A DNA stretch of 8,046 bases, taken from NCBI GenBank assembly GCA_030038595.1, contig JASHSW010000068.1, positions 1 through 8,046 on the forward strand, given 5' to 3'. A program made the translations under genes and the position numbers. The notes below the pieces were generated by a model. That model searched no databases. It was not told the DNA's origin and saw nothing but the letters and a program-made list of their open reading frames with translations. Each line of letters opens with the position of its first letter. The stretch's first letter is position 1. The DNA is from Methylovirgula sp. (GTDB lineage Bacteria; Pseudomonadota; Alphaproteobacteria; Rhizobiales; Beijerinckiaceae). This document shows positions 1-5,626 of the stretch, piece by piece.

Positions 1-86
1 CCTTGTAGCACGAAGACGAGCGCGGTGAGCGCGGCAGGCGGCAGGAGAAGCTTGCGAACGCAGCCTCGGCGCGGCGCCGGCGACAT
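1..86 (-). CDS. Possible 5' end of a gene cut by the left edge; N-terminal signal or membrane segment
   Basis: An open frame starts with ATG at 86 on the minus strand, 5 bp after the stop of the YCII-like gene, and stays open to the window edge (28 codons). The translation starts MSPAPRRGCVRK and continues with a hydrophobic run (LLLPPAALTALVFVLQ). This is the pattern of a signal peptide or first membrane helix: positive N-region, then about 16 mostly apolar residues. Close spacing and same strand suggest co-transcription with the upstream gene. The preceding bases contain only a weak GGGAA as ribosome binding site. No family can be named from so few residues, and in such GC-rich DNA a 28-codon frame could be chance. 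Confidence 0.35.
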   Translation of the reverse strand, partial: MSPAPRRGCVRKLLLPPAALTALVFVLQ

Positions 87-91
87 TGACG

Positions 92-436
92 CTACATTCC
101 CGTGATCGGCCGAATCTCCATGACCTCGATCGAGGATTGCGGAATTTGCAGGTGCGGGTGGTCTTCGAAAAGCTTCGCGGCTTCCTCCTGCGACTGCGCT
201 TCGACGATGGAGTAGAGGTGAATGTCGTTCTTGGTATCGGAGACGCCGCTTGCCGTAACGCGCTTGGTCTTGCCGCACGCCTGCGTATCGCCGATCTTTT
301 TGGCGTTCTTGCGCATCCATTCGTTCCACTCGCCGCGCATTTTGTCTTCCGCCGCCTTTCTCTTGTCGGCGTCGGTCTTCAGCCACTCGGCGAGCACCGA
401 TTGGGGAATGAGAAAGAGAACCAGGAATTTTTTCAT
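92..436 (-). CDS. Small YCII-like protein (114 aa), function unknown
   Basis: This 114-residue protein resembles the YCII-related group of small alpha/beta (ferredoxin-like) proteins. It has an N-terminal hydrophobic strand (residues 2-10), a charged helical middle (about 15-48, rich in Lys/Glu), and a C-terminal HPHLQIP...IEVMEIRP segment (93-110) typical of the group's last strand. The N-terminus MKKFLVLFLIPQSVLAEW looks like a signal peptide, but in this family it is the first beta strand, so I expect a cytoplasmic protein. The ATG at 436 is supported by GAGGG (445-449) with an 8-nt spacer. It is transcribed away from ydfG and may lead the gene that starts at 86. Its role is unknown; YCII-like proteins are often small accessory or putative enzymatic proteins. 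The family call rests on recognition of the pattern, not on a search. Confidence 0.75.
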   Translation of the reverse strand: MKKFLVLFLIPQSVLAEWLKTDADKRKAAEDKMRGEWNEWMRKNAKKIGDTQACGKTKRVTASGVSDTKNDIHLYSIVEAQSQEEAAKLFEDHPHLQIPQSSIEVMEIRPITGM

Positions 437-444
437 GGGGCGTT

Positions 445-449
445 CCCTC
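445..449 (-). promoter_or_regulatory. Ribosome binding site of the YCII-like gene
   Basis: On the minus strand this reads GAGGG, 8 nt before the ATG at 436. It is the only good purine-rich match upstream and supports that start. Confidence 0.6.
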
Positions 450-579
450 GGTTTCGATATGCGCCAAACTAGTGCGGACGTTGTGAGAATGCCAGGTTCC
501 TCGTGCCGTCGCCTTCATGGTTCGGAATCGTGCCCTCCCCTTCCCGCCGCTTTGCGCCTAGAGTAGCACAAGCGGTTCT

Positions 580-586
580 GGGAGAG
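580..586 (+). promoter_or_regulatory. Ribosome binding site that decides the ydfG start
   Basis: GGGAGAG lies 6 nt before the ATG at 593. The same frame is open further upstream with an ATG at 503, but that one would add 30 residues that no YdfG has, so this site and family length together fix the start at 593. Confidence 0.65.
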
Positions 587-592
587 CAGTTC

Positions 593-1342
593 ATGATCGT
601 CTTCGTCACGGGCGCGAGCGCGGGGTTCGGGGCCGCGACGGCGCGGCGTTTCGCCAAAGAGGGCCACCGTGTCGTGATAACCGGCCGACGGCGCGAGCGT
701 CTCGAAAGCCTCGCCGCCGAACTCGGCCGCGACAAAGTTCTGCCGCTCGTCTTCGACGTTCGCGACCGCGCCGCCGTCGCGGGCGCCTTCGAAGCGCTCC
801 CCGCCGCCTTTGCCGCGATCGATGTGCTCGTCAACAACGCCGGGCTCGCGCTCGGCCTCGAGCCGGCGCACAAGGCCAGCCTCGACGACTGGGAGGCGAT
901 GATCGACACCAACATCAAAGGCCTCACCTATGTGACCCGCGCGGCGCTGCCCGGCATGGTGGCGCGCGATCGCGGTCTGATCGTCAACCTCGGCTCGACG
1001 GCGGCGCGCTATCCCTATCCGGGCGGCAACGTCTACGGCGCGACCAAGGCGTTCGTGCATCAGTTCTCGCTGAACCTGCGCGCCGATTTGCTCGGCACGC
1101 GCGTGCGCGTCACCGACATTCAGCCGGGGCTCGTCGGCGGCAGCGAGTTTTCGACGATCCGCTTCCATGGCGACGCAAGCCGCGCCGCCAAGCTTTACGA
1201 AGGCGCCGACGCGCTCACGCCCGAAGACATCGCCGCGGCGATCTACTGGGTCGCGACGCTTCCACCGCGCGTCAACATCAACACGATCGAAATGATGCCG
1301 GTGACGCAGGCGTTCGGGCCGCTCGCCGTGCATCGGCGTTAG
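593..1342 (+). CDS. ydfG: NADP-dependent 3-hydroxy acid / L-allo-threonine dehydrogenase (short-chain dehydrogenase, YdfG)
   Basis: This is a classical short-chain dehydrogenase of 249 residues, essentially the length of E. coli YdfG (248) and very similar along its whole length. It has the Rossmann motif TGASAGFG (6-13), Arg32-Arg33 in GRRRERL for the NADP 2'-phosphate, NNAG (81-84), and the catalytic set Asn107, Ser135, Tyr148 and Lys152 (YGATK). The family-specific stretches LALGLEPAHKAS, GGNVYGATKAFV, PGLVGG and NINTIEMMPVTQ are all present. The family oxidises the 3-hydroxyl of serine, L-allo-threonine and related 3-hydroxy acids with NADP, and in reverse reduces malonic semialdehyde, for example in the uracil degradation of E. 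coli. It acts in the cytoplasm. It is probably monocistronic: a divergent gene lies upstream and ampG converges downstream after 22 bp. The main uncertainty is physiological substrate. Confidence 0.95.
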   Translation: MIVFVTGASAGFGAATARRFAKEGHRVVITGRRRERLESLAAELGRDKVLPLVFDVRDRAAVAGAFEALPAAFAAIDVLVNNAGLALGLEPAHKASLDDWEAMIDTNIKGLTYVTRAALPGMVARDRGLIVNLGSTAARYPYPGGNVYGATKAFVHQFSLNLRADLLGTRVRVTDIQPGLVGGSEFSTIRFHGDASRAAKLYEGADALTPEDIAAAIYWVATLPPRVNINTIEMMPVTQAFGPLAVHRR

Positions 1343-1364
1343 ATTTCGAGCGAAGCGACTCCCC

Positions 1365-2645
1365 TCACTCCGCGACTTCCGGCTGCGGCTGTCGCGCAGT
1401 TTTCCCCTGTCTTGCCCAGAGCAGCAGGCATAGCGCCGCGACCGGCAAGCCGATCGTCGAGGTCGAGGCAAAGAAGCTGGCAAAGCCGATCTGCTTCACG
1501 GCGAAACCCGAAAGGCCGCCTAAAAACTTGCCGATAAGCGCAAAGAGCGAACTCAACAGCGCATATTGGCTGGCCGCATAGGCCGGCGAAGTGAGCGACG
1601 ACATATAGGCGATCAGCGCCGCGCCGGCGAAATTGCCGGCGAAATTTTCGGCGCTGACCGAGAGCGCCAGCAGGGCCAAGCTCTTGCCGTTGGCGGCGAG
1701 CAGCGCAAGGCAGAGGTGCGAGGCGGCGGCGGCGATGCCCCCGATCAGCAGCGCCGGCATCAACCCGATCCGGGTGATCGCAAAACCGCCGGCAAATGCG
1801 CCGACGATGCCGATCCACACGCCGTAGAGTTTCGACATCGTGGCGATTTGGCTCTTCGAGAAGCCGAGGTCGATATAGAGCGGGTTGGCCATCACGCCGC
1901 TGAGGAAATCAGGCAGGCGATAAAGCGCGACGAGCAGCAGGATCGCGGCAAGCAGCGGCCCGTATCGGCGCCAGAGATCGGCCACGGGCTCGATGAATTT
2001 GGCCGCGAACGATACGTCGGTCTCGCGGGCGCGCTCCGGCAAGCGCGGCGAGAGCAGCCCGGCGATCATGCCGACGAGCATCAGCGCCGCCATCGCGAGA
2101 TAGGCGGTCCGCCAACTGAAAAAATCGGCGATGTAGAGGGCGCCCGCGCCGGCGGCGAGCATCCCGAGCCGATACCCGAAATTGGATGTCGCAGCCATGA
2201 TGCCTTGCCGCTCGGTCGGCGCGGAATCGATGCGCCAACCGTCGATGACGACATCTTGGGTGGCGGCGAAGAAGGCGGTGATCGCGGCGCGCACGATGAG
2301 ACCGGAGAGCGAACGCGCCGGATCCGCAAAAGCAAGCGCGACGAGGCCGCCGGCGACGCCGATCTGCGCGGCGAGAAGCCAGGCGCGGCGCCGCCCCAGG
2401 GCGCGCCCCAGCCAGGGTACATCGACGCTGTCGATGACCGGCGCCCAGAGGAATTTGAGCGAGTAGCAGAGGCCGACCCAACTGATCAGCCCGATCTCCG
2501 CGATCGGCACCTTGGCCTCGGCGAGGCGCAGCGCCTGGGTGCCGAGTACAAGCAGGAACGGCAGGCCCGAGGAGAAGCCCAGCGCCAGCATCAACGCGAG
2601 GATCGGATCGGCGACGATATCTCGGATTCTTGGGCGGGCGCTCAT
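1365..2645 (-). CDS. ampG: Muropeptide permease AmpG (major facilitator superfamily)
   Basis: This inner-membrane transporter of 426 residues imports anhydro-muropeptides (GlcNAc-anhydroMurNAc and its peptides) from the periplasm for peptidoglycan recycling; in bacteria with inducible AmpC it also feeds the inducing signal. About 12 hydrophobic helices are visible. Stretches match E. coli AmpG: SSGLPF (25-30), KFLWAP (64-69), GRRRAWL (84-90, the MFS loop 2-3 motif), ATQDVVIDGWRID (128-140), GYRLGML (157-163), ENFAGN (333-338) and ASQYALLSSL (358-367). It is shorter than E. coli AmpG (491) because the C-terminal extra helices are missing, as is common in alphaproteobacterial homologues. An in-frame TAA lies 15 nt before the ATG at 2645, so no longer start exists; no good ribosome binding site precedes it. 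It lies 84 bp downstream of the co-polymerase gene on the same strand and may be read from it. A related MFS peptide transporter is the alternative, less likely. Confidence 0.9.
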   Translation of the reverse strand: MSARPRIRDIVADPILALMLALGFSSGLPFLLVLGTQALRLAEAKVPIAEIGLISWVGLCYSLKFLWAPVIDSVDVPWLGRALGRRRAWLLAAQIGVAGGLVALAFADPARSLSGLIVRAAITAFFAATQDVVIDGWRIDSAPTERQGIMAATSNFGYRLGMLAAGAGALYIADFFSWRTAYLAMAALMLVGMIAGLLSPRLPERARETDVSFAAKFIEPVADLWRRYGPLLAAILLLVALYRLPDFLSGVMANPLYIDLGFSKSQIATMSKLYGVWIGIVGAFAGGFAITRIGLMPALLIGGIAAAASHLCLALLAANGKSLALLALSVSAENFAGNFAGAALIAYMSSLTSPAYAASQYALLSSLFALIGKFLGGLSGFAVKQIGFASFFASTSTIGLPVAALCLLLWARQGKTARQPQPEVAE

Positions 2646-2660
2646 GCCGGCGGCAGTTTA

Positions 2661-2672
2661 GACCGGCCGGTC
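2661..2672. repeat. Perfect 12-bp palindrome upstream of ampG
   Basis: GACCGGCCGGTC is self-complementary over 12 bp and lies 15 bp before the ampG ATG, where an operator or local structure could act. In GC-rich DNA such palindromes arise by chance, so a function is only possible. Confidence 0.3.
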
Positions 2673-2694
2673 GCCGCGACAAGCTTCGATCTTT

Positions 2695-2712
2695 GGCGGC
2701 GACGCAGCCGCC
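2695..2712. repeat. GC stem-loop between the co-polymerase and ampG genes
   Basis: GGCGGC (2695-2700) and GCCGCC (2707-2712) form a perfect 6-bp stem with a 6-nt loop, 18 bp after the co-polymerase stop in the direction of transcription. On the minus strand it is followed by AAAGATC, not a U-tract, so it is not a standard intrinsic terminator. It might stabilise the 3' end of the transcript or attenuate read-through into ampG. Confidence 0.3.
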
Positions 2713-2729
2713 GCCCGGCCGGCCCGACG

Positions 2730-4853
2730 CTAAGCGGCAACCGTTTCGTCCGGGTTGTCGATCACCAGAACATCGGCGGCGCCGGCCGCCTTGAGTTCGG
2801 CGCACGCCGCATCCGCCTCCTGGTTCTTCGGCGCGGCGAGCACGACGAAATCGGCATAGGGCGCGAGCGCCTTCGGCATCTCGCTTGTGGCGAGCGGCGG
2901 GGCGGCGAGAACGACGAAATCGTAGCTTTGCGCCAGCGCATCGAGGATCGTGTCGAGATCGTCGGGATCAAATTGCTGACCCGAACCAAACGGCACGAAG
3001 TGAAGGCGCGAGGCGCAGTCGCGGTGGATGATCTCGGATATCGACGCTTTACCCTCGAACAGGTCCGTCAGCCCAAGCACATTTTCCGTCTTTTGCTCCG
3101 CGTCGAAGAGCGCCGCGACCTGGTTTGCCTGGGCATCGAGATCGACCACGATCGGCCTGCCGTCGCGCGCCAGGTTGCGTGCAAATCCAAGCAGCGCCGC
3201 GTTTGCCGCCTCGCTCTCGGAGATCCGCGTCGCGACGATCTGCACACCTTGCAGGCCGGCGGCGCGCGCCGCGATTTTAGCGCCGAAGTCGTCGTCGCTA
3301 ATATCGCCGTCTTCGCTGATCTCGGCGTCTTCATCCTCCACGTTATCGCGCGAAACGCCAAACTCCTTAAGGCGCGAAGCGATCCGTGCAATAATCCGCT
3401 TACGATCTTCGATGGGTCGCGGCTCTTCGGCGCCGTCGGATTGCTGCGGCTGGTCCGAGAACAGCTCGCTGGCAATCACGGCGCCGAGCGAAAAGACAAA
3501 CGCGGCGATCGTTCCTAAGGCGACCGTGGGCACTTTTTTGGGGAACGACGGTTCCTGCGGCGGAGTGGCGCGCGCGATAATCCGCGCGTCGGCCGGTGTC
3601 GATGTCGAATTCGCGCTGGCCAGCGCCACCTGATATTTGGTCAGGCTGCTGTTGAGCTGATCCCGCAGCGCCTGGGCGGTGGTCTCGAGTTCGTGCAAAT
3701 GCACCGCGTCGGCGTTGGAGACCACCACCGCCCTCTTCTGTTGATCGATGGCGGTTTCGAGGTTGGCGACGCGCGCCGCGGCGATCTTCGAATTGTTCTC
3801 CAGCGCCTCGGCGGTACTTTCCGCGGTAGTTTGCAGTTGGACCTCGAGATTGGCGATTTCGGCGTTGAGCTCCTTGATGCGCGGATGGCCGGGAAGCAGC
3901 GTGCCCAATTCCAAAGCAAGTTGCGCCTTGGCCGTTACGAGCTGTTCGGCGATGCGGCGGATGAGATCGTTGTTGGCTACGTCCGGCACTTCGGCGAGCC
4001 GCCCCTCGCGGAGCATCTGGCGAATCAGCGTCGCTTTCGCCTGCCCGTCCGCCATGTCCGCGCGGGCGTGCGAAAGATCGCCGTTGAGGTCGGCGAGCTG
4101 CTGGCCGGTGATGGTCATGTTGTTGGCGCCGGCGAGCAAGCCGGAAATCGCCCGGTAGCGTTCGACGTCGTCCAACGCATGCGTGACCTTCATCTTCAGC
4201 TCGGGAATCTGCGCGGCAAGCGAAGCGGCGGCCTGTCTGGCGATCTCGCGCTTCGCGCTTGAGTTCATCTCCAGGTAGATATCCGCGATCTCGTTGGCGG
4301 CGCGAGTTGCGAGCGCCGGATCGCGCGAAGAGAATTGTATGATGATGGCCCTGGTCTTCAGCGGGGAGTAGCTCGACAGGTGCTCTTCGAAAGTCGCGAT
4401 GACGCGATCTTCGGCGGGGATCTGCATCGGATCGCGTATCAGGTGGAACGCGACGAGAATGCGGGAGAAAACGCCGAGACCTTTGGCGTAAGGATCGAAC
4501 TCCGGATTGCCGACGAGACCGAGCCGTTCGACCGCTTGGCGCGCCAGATCGGTCGAAGTGATGACTTGTATCTGGCTGCCGACCAAATCCGTATCCAAAC
4601 CCTCCTGCTGCGGCTGCAGCTCGGCGCGGCCCGGAGTCGTGAAGAAGTTCTCCTGGTTCTCGAGCAACACCTCCGCCTCGGCGGTGAAGCTTGGTTTGAC
4701 CAGACTCACGAAAGCGGCGCTGAGCAGAAAGGCGAGCGCGGTTGGAACAATAATCCAGTTGCGCTTTTTGTAGATTGCCGATCCAAGCGTGCCGAGATCG
4801 AGATCGCCCGAGCGCTGATCGGAATTCGTATCCGGCTCGAATGCCTGGGTCAT
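2730..4853 (-). CDS. Polysaccharide co-polymerase / chain-length determinant with a degenerate BY-kinase domain (Wzc/ExoP/GumC type)
   Basis: This 707-residue inner-membrane protein belongs to the polysaccharide co-polymerases that set chain length and link the Wzy polymerase to the outer-membrane exporter. In order: a Wzz domain with TM1 at about 33-53; a long periplasmic coiled-coil region (about 200-415); a proline-rich PPQEPSFPKKVP motif (431-442) just before TM2 (about 441-464); an acidic linker (503-523); and a C-terminal BY-kinase-like domain (about 535-700). Kinase ancestry is clear from PIVVDLDAQ (567-575, Walker A'-like), GLTDLFEGKASISEIIH (594-610) and YDFVVLAAPP (644-653, Walker B position). 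However, the P-loop is gone: ATRISESEAANA stands where an SxxPGxGKS/T motif should be. The Walker B aspartate is replaced (LAAPP for IDTPP), and there is no C-terminal tyrosine cluster. ATP binding and autophosphorylation are therefore unlikely. The start at 4853 is chosen because GAGG lies 7 nt upstream; an in-frame ATG at 4889 adds 12 uncharacteristic residues. It is divergent from the export lipoprotein and part of the same locus. Confidence 0.9.
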   Translation of the reverse strand: MTQAFEPDTNSDQRSGDLDLGTLGSAIYKKRNWIIVPTALAFLLSAAFVSLVKPSFTAEAEVLLENQENFFTTPGRAELQPQQEGLDTDLVGSQIQVITSTDLARQAVERLGLVGNPEFDPYAKGLGVFSRILVAFHLIRDPMQIPAEDRVIATFEEHLSSYSPLKTRAIIIQFSSRDPALATRAANEIADIYLEMNSSAKREIARQAAASLAAQIPELKMKVTHALDDVERYRAISGLLAGANNMTITGQQLADLNGDLSHARADMADGQAKATLIRQMLREGRLAEVPDVANNDLIRRIAEQLVTAKAQLALELGTLLPGHPRIKELNAEIANLEVQLQTTAESTAEALENNSKIAAARVANLETAIDQQKRAVVVSNADAVHLHELETTAQALRDQLNSSLTKYQVALASANSTSTPADARIIARATPPQEPSFPKKVPTVALGTIAAFVFSLGAVIASELFSDQPQQSDGAEEPRPIEDRKRIIARIASRLKEFGVSRDNVEDEDAEISEDGDISDDDFGAKIAARAAGLQGVQIVATRISESEAANAALLGFARNLARDGRPIVVDLDAQANQVAALFDAEQKTENVLGLTDLFEGKASISEIIHRDCASRLHFVPFGSGQQFDPDDLDTILDALAQSYDFVVLAAPPLATSEMPKALAPYADFVVLAAPKNQEADAACAELKAAGAADVLVIDNPDETVAA

Positions 4854-4860
4854 GCCACAA

Positions 4861-4864
4861 CCTC
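4861..4864 (-). promoter_or_regulatory. Ribosome binding site that decides the co-polymerase start
   Basis: On the minus strand this reads GAGG, 7 nt before the ATG at 4853. The alternative in-frame ATG at 4889 has only a weak GGCGAG upstream. Confidence 0.55.
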
Positions 4865-4866
4865 GC

Positions 4867-4882
4867 GAGGCGTGATCGCCTC
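4867..4882 (-). promoter_or_regulatory. Stem-loop next to the co-polymerase ribosome binding site
   Basis: GAGGCG and CGCCTC form a perfect 6-bp stem around a 4-nt loop (ATCA on the minus strand). In the minus-strand mRNA leader it ends 2 nt before the GAGG ribosome binding site, and its 3' arm CGCCTC could instead pair with that GAGG. It may affect translation, but this is inferred from sequence alone. Confidence 0.3.
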
Positions 4883-4939
4883 TTCGCATCAGCGCTCGCC
4901 TGCCTGGATCAGCGCATCAAGCCGTTTTAAAGTTGAAAC

Positions 4940-4979
4940 AAGGTTAATATCTTCCTGAAATCGGCTTCCGAAGGTTAAG
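4940..4979. repeat. Direct repeat AAGGTTAA spaced 31 bp
   Basis: AAGGTTAA occurs at 4940-4947 and again at 4971-4978, a start-to-start distance of 31 bp or about three helical turns, so both copies face the same side of the helix. The second copy is also the left arm of the palindrome at 4973-4990. This arrangement suggests cooperative binding of one regulator. Confidence 0.45.
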
Positions 4980-4990
4980 AATTATTAACC
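4973..4990. promoter_or_regulatory. 18-bp near-palindrome, candidate operator (CtrA-like TTAACC arms)
   Basis: GGTTAAGAATTATTAACC pairs at 8 of 9 positions around its centre, with perfect GGTTAA/TTAACC arms. The right arm extends to TTAACCAT (4985-4992), an octamer described for CtrA sites in alphaproteobacteria. The two TTAA tetramers are 6 bp apart, one less than the classical TTAA-N7-TTAA. It lies just upstream of a possible -10 for the export lipoprotein operon. Another dimeric regulator of exopolysaccharide genes would fit equally well. Confidence 0.45.
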
Positions 4991-5000
4991 ATGCCCGCCT

Positions 5001-5006
5001 TATAAA
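5001..5006 (+). promoter_or_regulatory. Candidate -10 box for the export/glycosyltransferase operon
   Basis: TATAAA lies about 50 bp before the lipoprotein ATG. A -35 at 17-18 bp distance would be AGAATT or AAGAAT, a poor match, and it falls inside the near-palindrome. This would fit a promoter dependent on, or blocked by, a protein bound there. Confidence 0.25.
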
Positions 5007-5058
5007 TCGAAAACCCGATGCGGCCCCTTGGCGAGATTTCAAACCTGCGGCACTGATC

Positions 5059-5616
5059 ATGCGGCGCACCTTGGTTTCGGTTTGCTTGCTGGCGTTTTCG
5101 CTTGTCCTCACGGCTTGCGCGGCGTCCTACTCGGCTTACTACACCTCCGATCCCAACGTGCCTTACAGGCTTGCGAGCGGCGATCGCTTGCGCGTCATCG
5201 TGTACGGACAGGAGGGCTTGAGTAACTCCTATTCGGTCGACAGCTCGGGCCACATTCAGATGCCGCTGATTGGTTTGGTGCCTGCGCAAGGCGAGACTAC
5301 CGCGTCGCTCGGAGACGAAATCGAAAGACGGTTGCGCGACGGCTTCCTGCGGGATCCGCACGTCTCCGTGGAGGTCGAAGCGTATCGGCCTTTCTTCATC
5401 CTCGGCGAGGTCACGACGCCTGGCCAATATCCCTACGTCAACGGCATGACGGCCGAGACCGCCGTGGCGATCGCCGGCGGATTTACGCCGAGAGCCGACA
5501 AAGACGGCGTCGAAGTAACGCGGGACATAGACGGCAAGGAAGTGACCGGCCAAGCGCCGATCCGATATGCGGTGCAGCCCGGTGACACGATCGTCGTGCG
5601 CGAGCGTTTTTTCTGA
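5059..5616 (+). CDS. Short polysaccharide export lipoprotein (Wza/GumB-type, OPX family)
   Basis: This 185-residue protein belongs to the outer-membrane polysaccharide export family. It starts with a lipoprotein signal (MRRTLVSVCLLAFSLVLTAC) with lipobox LTAC and acylated Cys20; there is no Asp at +2, consistent with outer-membrane sorting. The polysaccharide export domain follows (about 34-107: YRLASGDRLRVIVYGQ, VDSSGHIQMPLIGLV, LRDPHVSVEV), then one SLBB domain (about 110-182: FFILGEVTTPGQYPYVNGMTAE, AVQPGDTIVV). It is about half the length of E. coli Wza (379) and ends with RERFF right after the SLBB domain, so the second SLBB and the C-terminal helix that builds the outer-membrane pore are absent; GumB has a similar short form. 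The role is passage of the polymer through the periplasm, docked on the divergently encoded co-polymerase. It is first in a plus-strand operon; no strong ribosome binding site precedes the ATG. Confidence 0.92.
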   Translation: MRRTLVSVCLLAFSLVLTACAASYSAYYTSDPNVPYRLASGDRLRVIVYGQEGLSNSYSVDSSGHIQMPLIGLVPAQGETTASLGDEIERRLRDGFLRDPHVSVEVEAYRPFFILGEVTTPGQYPYVNGMTAETAVAIAGGFTPRADKDGVEVTRDIDGKEVTGQAPIRYAVQPGDTIVVRERFF

Positions 5617-5626
5617 AGAGATGGAA

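Larger units (their letters stand above)
437..592. other. Divergent intergenic region between the YCII-like gene and ydfG
   Basis: These 156 bp separate two divergently transcribed genes and must hold both promoters. I see ribosome binding sites at each end, but no convincing -35/-10 pair on either strand. TAGAGT at 559-564 resembles a -10 for ydfG but has no -35 at the proper distance. No hairpin or clear operator was found. Confidence 0.4.
4854..5058. promoter_or_regulatory. AT-rich divergent control region of the exopolysaccharide locus
   Basis: These 205 bp separate the divergent co-polymerase and export lipoprotein genes and so should carry both promoters. The part from about 4924 to 5010 is clearly AT-rich against GC-rich surroundings. 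It holds repeated TTAACC elements, a near-palindrome and a candidate -10 box (separate entries). A shared regulator acting on both transcripts is plausible. Confidence 0.6.

Noticed and set aside
92..436. Signal peptide in the small YCII-like protein (MKKFLVLFLIPQSVLAEW).
   Set aside because: The hydrophobic stretch is short and matches the first beta strand of this family, and the rest of the protein looks like a cytoplasmic single-domain fold.
1343..1364. Possible bidirectional terminator between the converging ydfG and ampG stops.
   Set aside because: The 22 bp contain no stable inverted repeat and no T-run on either strand.
515..1483. A 322-codon minus-strand open frame opposite ydfG.
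   Set aside because: Arg/Ala/Asp-rich translation without recognisable domains; ydfG on the plus strand is conserved end to end and explains this DNA.
1566..3518. A 650-codon open frame on the plus strand opposite ampG and the co-polymerase 3' half.
   Set aside because: Its translation is dominated by Arg, Gly, Asp and Glu with no domain or membrane pattern, and it spans two well-recognised genes on the other strand plus their intergenic gap. It is the usual antisense shadow of GC-rich codon bias.
3400..4860. A 486-codon open frame on the minus strand in another frame of the co-polymerase gene.
   Set aside because: Arg-rich, low-complexity translation without motifs, fully inside a gene with clear Wzz, coiled-coil and kinase-like domains.
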